In this document: in pieces, positions 46,790-57,030 of the stretch
Layout of the letters: the number at the start of each line of letters is the position of its first letter
Position numbering within the stretch: the first letter of the stretch is position 1
From: Byssothecium circinans
Taxonomy: Eukaryota; Ascomycota; Dothideomycetes; Pleosporales; Massarinaceae
Direction of reading: 5' to 3'
Assembly (NCBI GenBank): GCA_010015675.1
Contig: ML977042.1
Location: 7,574-71,573, forward strand
DNA: 64,000 nt
The notes under the pieces: model-generated
The model's input: the letters and a program-made list of their open reading frames with translations, nothing else
The model's database searches: none
Told to the model about the DNA's origin: nothing
Translations under genes and position numbers: made by a program

Positions 46790-49216
46790 ATGGCATCAAC
46801 GTCTGACGACGTCCCCCGCACACCGCTGCACCAACCTTCCGACCATTCCTCATCCTCTCCCCTCGTATCGTCGCCAAACAGCGCGAACGAAGGTGCAGCC
46901 ACTCTTTCCATGCTCTCACCCAGCAACCCGCAGGACAAAAACGCTCCTTCTACGCCAACGCCAATAACCTCAAGCCCAATGGAGACGCACGATTCCCAGC
47001 AAGAGACGTCTTTCACCTCGCTGCACTCCACGCCGCAGTCCCTTCTCGGCGTCCCGCAGACTCCCATCAGCCTGTTCGCCTCGTCACCTACATATGTTTC
47101 GCCGAGTTTGCCTACACCTGCGTTCAAGCACAACAACGTAACGCCGCAGTCGCAGTCGCAGTCGCACGTCGGCAGTTTGTCGTCCACGCCGTTGCGGCCT
47201 GAGGAGCAGTCGCGGTATTTGATGTCCTCGTCGCCGATCCCAGCGCCTGCGGGGCCAGAGAAGATGGCTGAGACGGTGGGCGAGATGGGATGTCAGCTTG
47301 AATTCACTACTCGATCGGTTTCGAGCTCGTCGCATGGTGTGTCGGTACCATCTCCTCGCGATGGAGCACATGATTGTGACGAAGTGAAGCACGAAGTCGT
47401 TGATTACAGAGATGGCGAGCTGTACGACCATAGTGTGGATGACAGCAGTCCTATGAGCCAGGGTTTCCATCTGCTCGATGAGTCTGATGATGGTGAAGAG
47501 GTTGGCTGTGTTGAGTTTGATGGCTCCGTTGCAGAATATGAGGAGGCAGCGTACGCTGGCAGCTCCCCTTTGATGGACCGTGGCGAAAAGGGTTCGTTCA
47601 ACATTCTATCCGAGGATCAGGAGGAGCATAATGGCAACACGTCATCCATGATGGAACAACAGGCTGCACCTGAGAATGCTTCCTACATCTCTTCTTCCAG
47701 CCCCTACAATTCATACGTCTACACCCACGACGACATCGAAGGCATCACCAACCTCCCCGGCAAAACCTTATCGCACCGCCCACACGACCTCCACTCCATC
47801 TTCTCCGGCGACCGTGAAGTCACATCCGAAGAAGTCCAGCATCTAAACACACGGCGTCAAGAGCTAGAGGCCGAAGTCCAAGACGAACTCCTACAAGCCG
47901 AAGAAGCTTCTGAAAAGGCAGCAGCTATGGCTGTAGAGAGCTGTCCGAGCCTCGAGGAGCTGAAAGAGCAAGGCGTTGCGGTCCCCTTGGCTGAAGGCGT
48001 TGCCGTTGTCGATCCAGAGAAACTGGAGGAGTTGCTAGGCAGTAACGCAGAGCCCGAAGATGAAGCAATGGACCAAGAGAGGACCAGCACTCCAAGTGAT
48101 TTCAGTCCATCCATGGATTACGTCTCCCCGACCGACCTCGAGAGGACCAGCACTCCAACTGATTACAACCCCTTCTTGGACTACATCTCCCCGACCGACC
48201 TCACAGAATTCCCCTCTTCTCGCTTCCTACCCTCGACGCCGACACCCATGCCACAGCCACAGACACTGCGTCGCCGCGTTTCTACTTCAACCGGGTCCCG
48301 TATGCCGTCGTCGTCCCACAGCCCTAACACCAAACTCGATTCTGAGGCCAATACGACGGATCAGCTGGCGGAGCAGCGACGTATCCAGTTCACCTCACCC
48401 TCAGCGGTCCAAGAGACGCCCTTCAAGAAGACATTGAACTACTTCAAGCAGTACAGAGGCAAGGAGAATTCGCCGTCGAAGTCTAGGCGTAATGCCTCGC
48501 TGCCGGAGGAAATTGCCGAGATGGCTAAGGAAGCGGGGTTGAGGGTCGAGACTGATGATATCGACGAGAAAAAGCGTGTGGGTATGGATGGCGGGGTTGG
48601 GAAAGTGGATGGAGGGAAAGAAGATGTGGAAGAGGAAGAGTTGGAGAAGTACCGGGAGATGGACCTTGCGCCTTTGGATACGGTGATGGAGGGTGAGTTG
48701 GCGGGTGATTTGATCATGATGGGTCCGCCTACGCCGGCGAGGGTGCGGGACTGGATGAATGAAGATGGGAAGAGGATGGGTGCTCGAGATGTCATGGCGG
48801 GAAGTGGCGTTGTCGATGATGACGAAGAAGAGGATGATGACGACCAATTCATCGACTCTGTTTCGACGCCGAGCAAGAATGGAGTAAAACCCCAGCGCGA
48901 GGATGCGGAACAACGCGACCAGGTAAGCCTTCAACCCGCTCACCGCAAAGAAAAGATACTCACACCTCCACAGCATCCCACTCCTTCCCCCGAGCCCAAA
49001 GCCCGCGAAACGCACTCGCTGTTCTGCCCCGAGACCAACCCCCAGGACTCGCCGTCGAAGAAACAGCTCATACTCTACCAAGAGCGTCCCGTTTTCATCA
49101 ACGTCATCGGTATGCTTCCTGCGGCTATGTTCTGGACTATGGCAGTGCCTGTTGCTGTGCTGTCGAATAAGGCATATGATAAGGTGGTTGAGAAGTTGAG
49201 TGGGCTGAAGTTGTGA
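46790..49216 (+). CDS. Large Ser/Thr/Pro-rich disordered protein, C-terminal hydrophobic segment
   Basis: The single open frame gives 808 residues. A 51-bp segment, 48923-48973, has a perfect GTAAGC donor and CCACAG acceptor and is a multiple of three, so splicing would give 791 residues in the same frame; I think it is an intron. The first 300 residues are Ser/Thr/Pro-rich with many SP/TP sites. A coiled-coil-like stretch (LNTRRQELEAEVQDELLQAE) lies at about 350. A 21-residue unit beginning ERTSTP is repeated at 48077-48202. An acidic run (DDDEEEDDDDQ) precedes the end, where GMLPAAMFWTMAVPVAVLSN could be a membrane helix. I do not recognise the family; nuclear-envelope or ER attachment is possible. 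Confidence 0.75.
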   Translation: MASTSDDVPRTPLHQPSDHSSSSPLVSSPNSANEGAATLSMLSPSNPQDKNAPSTPTPITSSPMETHDSQQETSFTSLHSTPQSLLGVPQTPISLFASSPTYVSPSLPTPAFKHNNVTPQSQSQSHVGSLSSTPLRPEEQSRYLMSSSPIPAPAGPEKMAETVGEMGCQLEFTTRSVSSSSHGVSVPSPRDGAHDCDEVKHEVVDYRDGELYDHSVDDSSPMSQGFHLLDESDDGEEVGCVEFDGSVAEYEEAAYAGSSPLMDRGEKGSFNILSEDQEEHNGNTSSMMEQQAAPENASYISSSSPYNSYVYTHDDIEGITNLPGKTLSHRPHDLHSIFSGDREVTSEEVQHLNTRRQELEAEVQDELLQAEEASEKAAAMAVESCPSLEELKEQGVAVPLAEGVAVVDPEKLEELLGSNAEPEDEAMDQERTSTPSDFSPSMDYVSPTDLERTSTPTDYNPFLDYISPTDLTEFPSSRFLPSTPTPMPQPQTLRRRVSTSTGSRMPSSSHSPNTKLDSEANTTDQLAEQRRIQFTSPSAVQETPFKKTLNYFKQYRGKENSPSKSRRNASLPEEIAEMAKEAGLRVETDDIDEKKRVGMDGGVGKVDGGKEDVEEEELEKYREMDLAPLDTVMEGELAGDLIMMGPPTPARVRDWMNEDGKRMGARDVMAGSGVVDDDEEEDDDDQFIDSVSTPSKNGVKPQREDAEQRDQVSLQPAHRKEKILTPPQHPTPSPEPKARETHSLFCPETNPQDSPSKKQLILYQERPVFINVIGMLPAAMFWTMAVPVAVLSNKAYDKVVEKLSGLKL
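48077..48202 (+). repeat. 63-bp in-frame tandem repeat x2
   Basis: Units 48077-48139 and 48140-48202 both encode ERTSTP.D..P..DY.SPTDL. They are a recent in-frame duplication in the disordered protein gene. Confidence 0.8.
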
Positions 49217-50267
49217 GGGGGATGGATGGGTTGGTGCGAAATATAAGATGTAGGATGGAGTTGAATGGGGGGATGGTATGTATTGGAGACTGGTGGTCTA
49301 GTGTGATAGGGGAAGGAGAGGGAGAGGGAACTGCTACGTGTTTGGATAGCGGTCATCCCTTGGTATTGGCGTCGTGTTCTCGGGCATGGTCGACGATACG
49401 GTACTTTGTTTCGATACTGACCTCGGCAATCCAGACAACTGTACAGGTTCTCTGCATTGCTGCTTTTTGAGGCAGTCAAAACCCTCAATGTAGCGGATGT
49501 TCATCGCGTGGGAGATATGAGTAGACAATGAATCATGATATCCTGCCATACTTTTCCATCACCTTGGCCTTACGACGTTGCTATTGACCCAGACACGATA
49601 TTTTCATGGGAACGATCATATTGAATAAATATGAGGCTTAATGAACGGTGATACTCGCAAACAACTCACATCTTTACAAAAGGCGGCCTGTCGCTGCTGC
49701 TCTGCAAGTCAATCAATTGGATCATAGTATCAACTACCACAGCTACACCACATTTTCCCTCTCTGTCCCTCCCCTCCGCATACATCAAACGTATGACTGT
49801 TATACCGCACTCGAACCCCCAGAAGCCTCAGATAGCATCGACATCTAGGCAAACTCTCCAGCGGCATACTCAGGCTGTGATTAAAAGGGGGGATGTGGTC
49901 ATAGGTGAGGAGCACTGTGGTGAGAGGAAGGCGGTGGGGTATGAGGGGTACAAGAGGGGCGTGGGAAAAGAGGAAGGGTTATGGGAGTAGAGACCTGGTC
50001 TTCGAGTTGTGGGGATATATGGTAGTACTAGACCGAGGAGGCTGGTGGTTGGGATGCAAGGGTAGTTCGCAATTGCTCTACTAGCACAGAATATGCACAT
50101 ATACATTGGGAGAGATCGGAATTGGAAGTGAGTTTATATTATCATGACCTGTCTGCTAACCGATTGGCAGAGGAGTTTCCAAGGCTGAATGCCTGTAGTC
50201 AGTATGAGTAAAGCTGACTGCTAATCAGCCCAGCATAGCGTAATCAAGGAATTCTCAGATGTTTTCT
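49217..50267. other. Intergenic, about 1 kb
   Basis: Short frames only (up to 137 codons, antisense to each other) without domains. No gene supported. Confidence 0.5.
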
Positions 50268-51125
50268 TCATCGTGGGAAATGCAAGGAGGAGTCTGAGTT
50301 ACAGTAAAAGCAAAGACGCACTGTAGATGCATCTTGAGCACGAGCACACATCTTCGCATCCAAAAACGCGATCTCCGTCGGAATCCACTCGACTTCGACC
50401 TGCTTTCCCAAAGCTTTCTCAACATCCGTCGCCATGCCGCTAGCCCAATGACGCACCGCCTCTTCCTCGGCCGCGATCGCCGCAGTCTCGTCGTGATTCC
50501 TCTCCAAGCTCCACCACAGTTTCTCAAGCGTCATAACATTGAGAAAAACCTTCTGCAGACTGCAAAGAGGCTTCCAAAGTTCGACCGGTAAATCGAGTAT
50601 GGGTAAAGAAGCTGTGGTCAGGTCCAATGTGGTGATCGCTGCTAACTGGCCAGAAAGCAACCCAGAAGTGGGAATCGGTAGCTTCCGGATCAGCATGAAG
50701 GAGTTCAGCAAAAAGGGGAGGAGGCACGCCTCGTGGTATATCTGTCGACAGACTTGTAAAAGATGTAGAGGAATTCGCCAATACTGCTGTCCGGAGCGAG
50801 CAGATCGGGGAGCCTTCCGTATTTTTGTTACGTCGAAGGTGTGTTGGCCACCAAGCGCGTATTTGAATACCGAATTCCGCACTTCTGCCGGTAATCGCAG
50901 AAGTGGTGACCGCTGGGCGTTGCGCTGGACGCTAGCAATGAAGATTAGCGTCGTTTCTTTTTAGGGTAGGCGTTCATTGACTCACAGTGCGATGTAGTGG
51001 CCGCATGGCATAGGATCGAGCATACCATTGTGAAGCTTGCGCACGGGGCCTGTCGATTGGGTCGGCTTGCATTGTGGTGCGAGCTGTAGAGTGGGCTGTG
51101 AGGAAAGGGTATCGGAGGGCGACAT
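50268..51125 (-). CDS. 2EXR/F-box-like protein
   Basis: Exons 51125-50986 and 50931-50268, with a 54-bp GTGAGT...GCTAG intron, give 267 residues. Right after the splice comes SPLLRLPAEVRNSVFKYAL, and about 50 residues on LLQVCRQIYHEACLLPFLL, the two helices of the 2EXR domain found in large lineage-specific fungal families. The gene layout (short Ser/Gln-rich exon 1, then the domain) is the same as at 10811. Some relatives are F-box-like, but no function is established. The C-terminus is not conserved in my reading. Confidence 0.7.
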
Positions 51126-51377
51126 GGCGAGGTCGAAGGCAAAAGCCAGCCTGAATGTCGAGGGTGGATATTGACGAGGGTGGGTGTTGACGAAGGTGGG
51201 TGTTGACGGAGGGAACTATATACCCTCGTGATAGAAGCAGGTGGGTCCATCAAACGCAGGGAGAAGAGCATCCTCCCAAGTAGCCGAGCAGCCAAGAAAG
51301 GAACGAAATGGCCAGCAAACGCGGCTGTGCTGAGCTGTACCCCAAAAATCTGGATATGCTTCCCATAAATTCCAAGA

Positions 51378-52847
51378 TTAGGACTCGTATTCGCCAAACG
51401 CATCAGCGCTTTTATCCATAGCAGCATTGGTACTATGAAAGAAAGTCGACATGGCCCGTATCATCTTTTGATTGTCCCTCCAATAACTCAGCGCTTTCCT
51501 TTCCTTGGCCACTTTTTCGTCCGACCATGCTAACGGATTGACGCCGTCGCTGTCTTCTTCTTCACTATCAGAAGAAGAAGAAGAAGAAGAAGAACTGTGC
51601 TCGTACGAACGCTTCGGCATGTTGAGTATGTTCGCTTGCCACTGCTTGTACGTGTCGTCAAACTTGCGCATCTCTTGACGTAATTCTGCCTTGTCTCTCA
51701 CTAGCTGGAATAGCGCTTCTTTACCACGGCCAGTAAGAACCGCCTCTCGTCGTAACATCATGATGGTGTTGACATAGTCATTTTCTATACCTTCAACGCC
51801 GCCGAAGTCAGCGGAGAGCTTAAAGTACCGATCCTTGGCGAAAAGTGGTTTCATTTTCCCGATCTTCCGTGCTAGGTGCCTATCTTTTGAGACTCTGCAA
51901 TCCAAATCGGCATGCAGACGGGTGCGCCGCATCTGTCGCAGACAGTCCTCAAGGTGGCCGTACGTGAACTGCGAGAACCGTGTTTCTTGCAGCATCTCAG
52001 ACAAGGCTTTCTCCTCGCGGAAAAAGTTCCAGAGCATATTTTTCCAGTTGGTCACTCTTACGACAAGGCTGCCGTCTTTTTCATCCAGCATTGGAATTAC
52101 GTCTGTTTCCTTCAAGAACTTGTCCTTGATGCCCCAGTCAAGCGCGGCGTCGCCCACTTTAACTATCCACCTCAGCTGACCATGGTGTGCCGGTTGTGTA
52201 TTGAGGTCGAGACAGTCGAATGTATGGGCCCGCCAAGAACTACCCTCCATGGAGCCACCTATATGCCTGAATAAGTCGGACCACGCAGGGTCCGGACGGA
52301 ATGTTGCACCCACCGGGTCCCACTTCGCCTGACCGTCTTTGCATGGATCTAGCGACTCGAAACGGCAACGAACGTAAGCAATCTTCCAGTACTCTTCCAA
52401 ACTCAGCAGCTCCATCATCTCATAAGAGTCGTTGCCAGCGATCAAACCATAAGAAGGCTTACGGGGTCCAAGGTATCCAATCACCTCCGCTTGCTGTATG
52501 TGATGATAGAAGATGCGTGTGGGGATGGCATTGCTGTAGGCTTTGTTCCATTGACGGTGTTCGAGGAGATGTGCGCCGGATGTCTGTTCAAGGATGTTCA
52601 ACAGAACTTCGGTAGGGAGAGTTGGTAACGGTGAGGATGATGATGGAGGAGAAGAGAGATTCTGGCTAGCGTTCAGTGGAGCAAGAGGAGCTGTCTCGTC
52701 CTTATTCGATGATGTGGATTTATCATAGTGGCCATCGTCATCAAGTACGACACGTCGCTGCCGCTTCGTAGGAGGTGAATTGGCTTCGTGGTCTGAGTCG
52801 GTGTCGGTGTCGTCGTGGATGGTACGGCGTTTACGAGGGCTGGCCAT
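51378..52847 (-). CDS. F-box-like hypothetical protein
   Basis: The start MASPRKRRT gives 489 residues in one exon (an in-frame ATG 15 nt upstream is possible). The N-terminal 75 residues are charged with a basic PPTKRQRRV cluster, likely a nuclear signal. LPTLPTEVLLNILEQTSGAH near 80 is a divergent F-box. The middle (YWKIAYVRCRFESLDPC, DVIPMLDEKDGSLVVRVTNW) has no repeats that I recognise. A poly-Ser run near 440 comes from a GAA-type microsatellite (51571-51594), followed by an acidic SDSEEEDSDG. It may be a substrate receptor in an SCF ubiquitin ligase. Confidence 0.65.
   Translation of the reverse strand: MASPRKRRTIHDDTDTDSDHEANSPPTKRQRRVVLDDDGHYDKSTSSNKDETAPLAPLNASQNLSSPPSSSSPLPTLPTEVLLNILEQTSGAHLLEHRQWNKAYSNAIPTRIFYHHIQQAEVIGYLGPRKPSYGLIAGNDSYEMMELLSLEEYWKIAYVRCRFESLDPCKDGQAKWDPVGATFRPDPAWSDLFRHIGGSMEGSSWRAHTFDCLDLNTQPAHHGQLRWIVKVGDAALDWGIKDKFLKETDVIPMLDEKDGSLVVRVTNWKNMLWNFFREEKALSEMLQETRFSQFTYGHLEDCLRQMRRTRLHADLDCRVSKDRHLARKIGKMKPLFAKDRYFKLSADFGGVEGIENDYVNTIMMLRREAVLTGRGKEALFQLVRDKAELRQEMRKFDDTYKQWQANILNMPKRSYEHSSSSSSSSSDSEEEDSDGVNPLAWSDEKVAKERKALSYWRDNQKMIRAMSTFFHSTNAAMDKSADAFGEYES
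51571..51594. repeat. GAA trinucleotide microsatellite in coding DNA
   Basis: Eight GAA units; the reverse strand encodes poly-Ser in the F-box-like protein. Confidence 0.8.
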
Positions 52848-53140
52848 CTTCGTTCCAGTCACAGCAATGACTGTAAAACTCTGGCACAGCCTTACAAAGA
52901 GGATAAGAGAGCAGGAGAGGTACAGAACTTATGAGGATGGAGAATGGTGCGCATTGCGGAGAGAGTGCGGAGAGCTGCAGGGATCAGACGGCTCCAATGC
53001 TCGGCTAATCATCCAATCAGAGGGCAGTTCCCCTTATCGTCACGCTCGCCGCCAAGACACCCGTTGCTCACCTCTAGTATCTTATACCCCTTTCCACAGT
53101 TCAATACTGTACTTGCCATAGACTTTTCTCGGAACCCGGC

Positions 53141-54094
53141 TTAGTACTTCCCCACATACACCGCCTCCACGCCCCCAGTAATCACCTCTCCTCCCAATAC
53201 ATTAGTGTCCACATAAATCGTCCCTTCTTCTCTCCTCCCACCCCTCCCAAACACCAGACTCGTCGGCTCCGACACCTTCACAATCACCTTCTGCTTTCCC
53301 TGTCTATCGACCCTAATAACGCGATCTGGATGCGCCGCAATCCATGCATTGCCCTCTTTATCAACCGCAAAGTCATCGATCCCTGTTACCTCGCCATCAT
53401 CGAACGTCGTAATTACCTCAATAGGTCCCGTGACAACACCGATGCGAGAGATGGGTAAGCGGCCGAAGATACCGGTCGCACTGTTGACGAAGTAGAGAAA
53501 CGAGTTCTGTACGCGTACGCCGTTGATGCCCAGATTCAACCTTGGCGAAGGTAAGAAGATCGGGTCCTGGATGGCAATTGAGTACGTTCGGTTCGAAGTA
53601 TCGATCCTGTACACCGCGCCTGCTGCTGAATCTGCCGCCAATAGGATTGAAGTGCCCGGGATAGATGTCAAGCCATTCAACGCCGTGCTCTCGGGTATAT
53701 TGACGATCTTCTTCTGTACTGGCGCTGTATCTGAGTGTCGGAAGTCGAGTGTCCAGATCGACGGGTTAAGGCCGCGGCGCTCCGTCAGATTCCAGGTCGA
53801 TACTGTGAGTGCGAAGATGTCGTGACTCAATTCGGTGATCCCGCTGATGCCGTTCCCTTCAGGGATCGCAGGGAGGGAGAGCGTAGAGTTGGGCTTGGCG
53901 GGATTGAGGTATTGGACTGAGGGAGTTGAAAGGGATGTTATAAGGAGGTGGTTGTTGGAGCGGGCGGCTATGTTCTCGGCGAAGAGGGGGAATGTTGCGA
54001 GGGTAATTGAGTTCGTATTGCTATTTCCATTGGCGATGGGGGAAGCCGTCGCGAGAGAGAAGAGAAGAGTGATGGAGAGAGTGGAGAGACGCAT
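53141..54094 (-). CDS. Secreted SMP-30/gluconolactonase-like beta-propeller
   Basis: One exon, 317 residues. A signal peptide is clear (MRLSTLSITLLFSLATASP). The rest is a series of short beta-strand repeats with NGISGITELSHDIFAL, LNGLTSIPGTSILLAADS and TGIDDFAVDKEGNAWIAAHP, the last being the typical SMP-30/strictosidine-synthase-like blade with D.EGN.W. Relatives hydrolyse lactones or are of unknown role; the fungal secreted group has no settled function. Several N-x-S/T sites fit secretion. A CCCCACAT at 53151 lies inside the coding end and is probably chance. Confidence 0.75.
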   Translation of the reverse strand: MRLSTLSITLLFSLATASPIANGNSNTNSITLATFPLFAENIAARSNNHLLITSLSTPSVQYLNPAKPNSTLSLPAIPEGNGISGITELSHDIFALTVSTWNLTERRGLNPSIWTLDFRHSDTAPVQKKIVNIPESTALNGLTSIPGTSILLAADSAAGAVYRIDTSNRTYSIAIQDPIFLPSPRLNLGINGVRVQNSFLYFVNSATGIFGRLPISRIGVVTGPIEVITTFDDGEVTGIDDFAVDKEGNAWIAAHPDRVIRVDRQGKQKVIVKVSEPTSLVFGRGGRREEGTIYVDTNVLGGEVITGGVEAVYVGKY

Positions 54095-54611
54095 GGTGAG
54101 TGGCTTGTTGTGAATGCAGTAGTTCTGGCTGTGGGACGGTCGGTTGATCAGGGACGAGGTCTCGGCTTCTTCTTATATCCTGCTGCCTAACGTTACATCT
54201 AGTAAACAAGCGTAAAGGAGTGTGTTGGGACATGAGATCTTACTTCTCGGCTCGTGCTGACCGCATGTCTGCCTAACACACCCTAGCGACAACGACTGTA
54301 TGCCAACGCACTACCGAGGTAAACAGTAGCCTTACGCCCAACTATTCCAAGCACGAATTTTTAGCAGTGCCTGAAGCCTCTCACTGTGGTATGTGCACTA
54401 GATTGGCGTATGTCTCTGGTTATCCCTCGTTTTGGGCAAAGGATCAACGGGTTTAACGGAGGTAAGCATACCATATGGTAAACCTCGTACGTGAGGATGT
54501 CAACACTTTCGTAGACGAACCCCCAATCAAGAGAAAGCGTCATTACGTCCCCCAAACCCTTCCTCACTTTCGGTCAATTTAAGTCAACAGCGACCCACTC
54601 TCCATCCACTC
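54095..54611. other. Intergenic, 517 bp
   Basis: Promoter side of the SMP-30-like gene; no gene seen. Confidence 0.5.
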
Positions 54612-55141
54612 CTACACAAACCAAACCTTCAAATGTCCCCCAACAGCCTCCGCGATCGGGCTTCTCATGCCCTTCTCAATATCTTCTTTCAGATCTACAT
54701 CACCATTCACAACCGCCAGTCCCTCATACCACCTAAAATCCACACAAACCTCCTCCAGCTCTTGAAAACCCCCCCCAGTCCGCAAACCGGTGCGCGATCC
54801 ACCCATGCGAAATCGAAGGCCCAAGTTGTTTTCGAAGCACAACCTCCACCCTCTTAACGTATGAAAGCCAATATTGCACCCGCCTCGGATGGTCTGCCCA
54901 CGGTTTGAAGAACTCGCAGTGCTCGTATCGGAACGTGAGGGGTGGTGCGAGGTATCGCGCCTCGACATAGACTTGGCGACATGTGCGTAGGAAAGCAAGC
55001 GAATTGCGCCTGGATTTACGCTTCCCGGGTACTGCGTCGCCGTTGACGCAGGGTGTGTTGCCGTAGCGGCGGATTCGAGGGCTTACGACGTATGTGTAGA
55101 TCATGTTTCTCATCTCGCTGGGGAGTCGGAGGAGGGTTGTT
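54612..55141 (-). pseudogene. 2EXR-like gene with homopolymer frameshift
   Basis: Minus-strand reading starts TTTTLLRLPSEMRNMIYTYV and continues with NSLAFLRTCRQVYVEARYL and RRVQYWLSYVKRVEVVL, the 2EXR signature. At a run of eight C (54769-54776 on the plus strand) the frame changes: before it the phase gives ADWGG, after it the coding-like phase is QELEEVCVDFRWYEGLAVV to a stop at 54612. Deleting one base of the run joins them. It is a real inactivating slip, a programmed variation or a sequencing error. The 5' end is uncertain; an acceptor at about 55141 suggests an upstream exon. Confidence 0.6.
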
Positions 55142-55201
55142 GTTGTGCTGTTTATTATCGCCCTATTTCATTGAGTGAGTAAGCACCGGGGCGTGGGTTG
55201 A

Positions 55202-55482
55202 TTAGGTTTGGGGAAGTAGGACATGCAAGCCTTCAGCGATGCTTCGAGGGCGGATCTCGGGATTGAGTAATCCGTAACCGTTGACGGGGACGACTTTCAT
55301 GCCGTTTCCCACTTTTATGAGCTTGCATCCTCTTCATTAGTTTCCCGATCTTTGAGAGTTTATCGGGCGAAGGGGCGTACCTTTCGATGCAGGCCGATTT
55401 TTAGAACTACAATCAGCGAGGGCTTCGTTGGCTTCTCCATTCTGCGCTCCTGGGCCTTTGAAAGCGGTTTGTGGGAATCCAT
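55202..55482 (-). CDS. Possible 73-residue basic protein, two exons
   Basis: Exon 55482-55381 ends at a GTACGC donor and joins exon 55321-55202 (CAAG acceptor after a CTAAT branch site) in phase 0, giving MDSHKPLSKAQERRMEKPTK, then a short hydrophobic LIVVLKIGLH and KVVPVNGYGLLNPEIRP before the stop. Intron signals and phase support it, but I recognise no family and length is a weak guide. It could be the missing 5' part of the neighbouring 2EXR-like gene. Confidence 0.35.
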
Positions 55483-55960
55483 GGCGCATAAATCTTCCCA
55501 AAATGGGTGCTGAGGGCGTCTAGATGGATTAGATTCTAGGGATGGACGAATGGATGCAGGAAGGGAAATTTGACTGCAGAGTTAGTGGGGTGGAGAATGG
55601 GCCATGGTCATGAAGCAATCGCAGTGGTTGTCACAAACGCACTGTGAGTGTGACGGCCATAAATTTATTTAATTGATGATATTATCTTCGCCACTTAGAT
55701 TTTTGGCGGTAAGTCACCCCGTCTCTGATTCTATCTCCAGTCGTAGAAGAAACCATAGGAAAACCACTCCGAGCACCAACATGAACTGTCTTTTAACAGT
55801 CCCAAATCATCCAAAGATGGTGCTCGTGTCACAGCTCGTTCCCGAGTCCTAATCTCGAACTCCATCTCCCAATCAAACGCAAATCAGCATCGCCTTGAAC
55901 TGTCCCTAGAAGTAATTCCTTGCACAGCTTGTTGCACGTTTACCTGTGACGAACGAGATA
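55483..55960. other. Intergenic or lost 5' part of the Pth11-like gene
   Basis: No clear coding frame. It may include decayed first exons of the membrane-receptor gene that follows. Confidence 0.4.
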
Positions 55961-57030
55961 TCGTCTCAGTCATGGGTCGGTCTCCCCGAAAACATTCTCC
56001 CGTCCGACTGCATTATGTGCTGACACTACTGAAGCGTTCATTGTCATCTACACCATTGCCGGTATGTTGGTGAGTCTCTGGTGCGCAATTGTCTGAAGCT
56101 ATTGGGCTGGCTAATTTCGGTCAGATACTTCTCCTTCAATGCAGTAATGTGGCCATGCTATACGACCCCACAGGGGGGGGGGGGAACTTGTTTGCCCAAG
56201 AAGACTTTAAAAATTATTGCCTACCTCTATGCCGCTTTCAATATTCTTACTGACTCGGTCCTTGCAGTGGGCATTCCGGTGAGTAGGCCAGCAACGGGTC
56301 TACATCACGTATCTAACTGTCAACGAAGGTTCCATTGTTGTGGCGGGTACAAATGAACCGCCGACAAAAGATATCACTCATGGGTCTTTTTGGGCTCGGT
56401 ATATTTGTCACCGCCGCAGGAATTGTCAAGATGGCCTATTTTCCAAACTACGGCAAAACGGGCGACTGGCTATGGGACACCGGGAGTATGTAACTCCGGA
56501 GAGCACAGCCATCATTGCGATAACTTTGCTAACTTATATCTCGGTATCAAGATATCATCATGTGGTGGACCCTCGAGTATAGCATAACCATCATCGCGGG
56601 GAACCTCGCGGCCCTGAAGCCCCTGTTCCGACGCGTCCTAGGCTCACACGAACGCACATCATCCACATACCTTTCTCATGTCCACAGCGGCACCAAAGGC
56701 CACTTATCGTCCAAGAGCAACAACTACAACTTGCTCTCGTCCAGCAAGGAGCGTGACCGAACCTTCGAACCGCACGGCGTCTACGAGAGCCACATGATGA
56801 CGACGGTAGGCGCCGGCAAGGAGCGCGCCGGCAGTGCAAGCAGCATACGTGAAGAGGCAAGCGGCAGAAATGACAGCGGCGAGAGCGTCGTGCTACTGGA
56901 TGACAAGGCGAACCCGTTTGGCAAGAAGGGCAGCATCATGAAGACAACTGAAGTCACTACTAATGTCGACACTGTTAGCACAACAACGGAGGGTCTGCGT
57001 CCGGAGCACAAAGAAGCACAAACGGTATAG
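55960..57030 (+). pseudogene. Pth11-like (fungal rhodopsin-fold) membrane protein, frameshifted
   Basis: Readable exons: about 55990-56070 (TTEAFIVIYTIAGML), then from about 56123 (ILLLQCSNVAMLYDPTGG), KTLKIIAYLYAAFNILTDSV up to 56278, 56329-56485 (VPLLWRVQMNRRQKISLMGL and FVTAAGIVKMAYFPNYGKTG) and 56552-57030 (IIMWWTLEYSITIIAGNLAA, a long polar C-terminal tail). These are TM helices 4-7 of the PTH11-type GPCR-like family. A run of 12 G (56173-56184) puts the QCSNVAMLYDPTG part out of frame with the following exon; 11 or 14 G would restore it. A second frame change appears near 56028. Probably inactive. Confidence 0.6.

Noticed and set aside
53151..53158. CCCCACAT copy in the SMP-30-like gene
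   Set aside because: Lies inside the coding 3' end, so probably chance and not a regulatory site.
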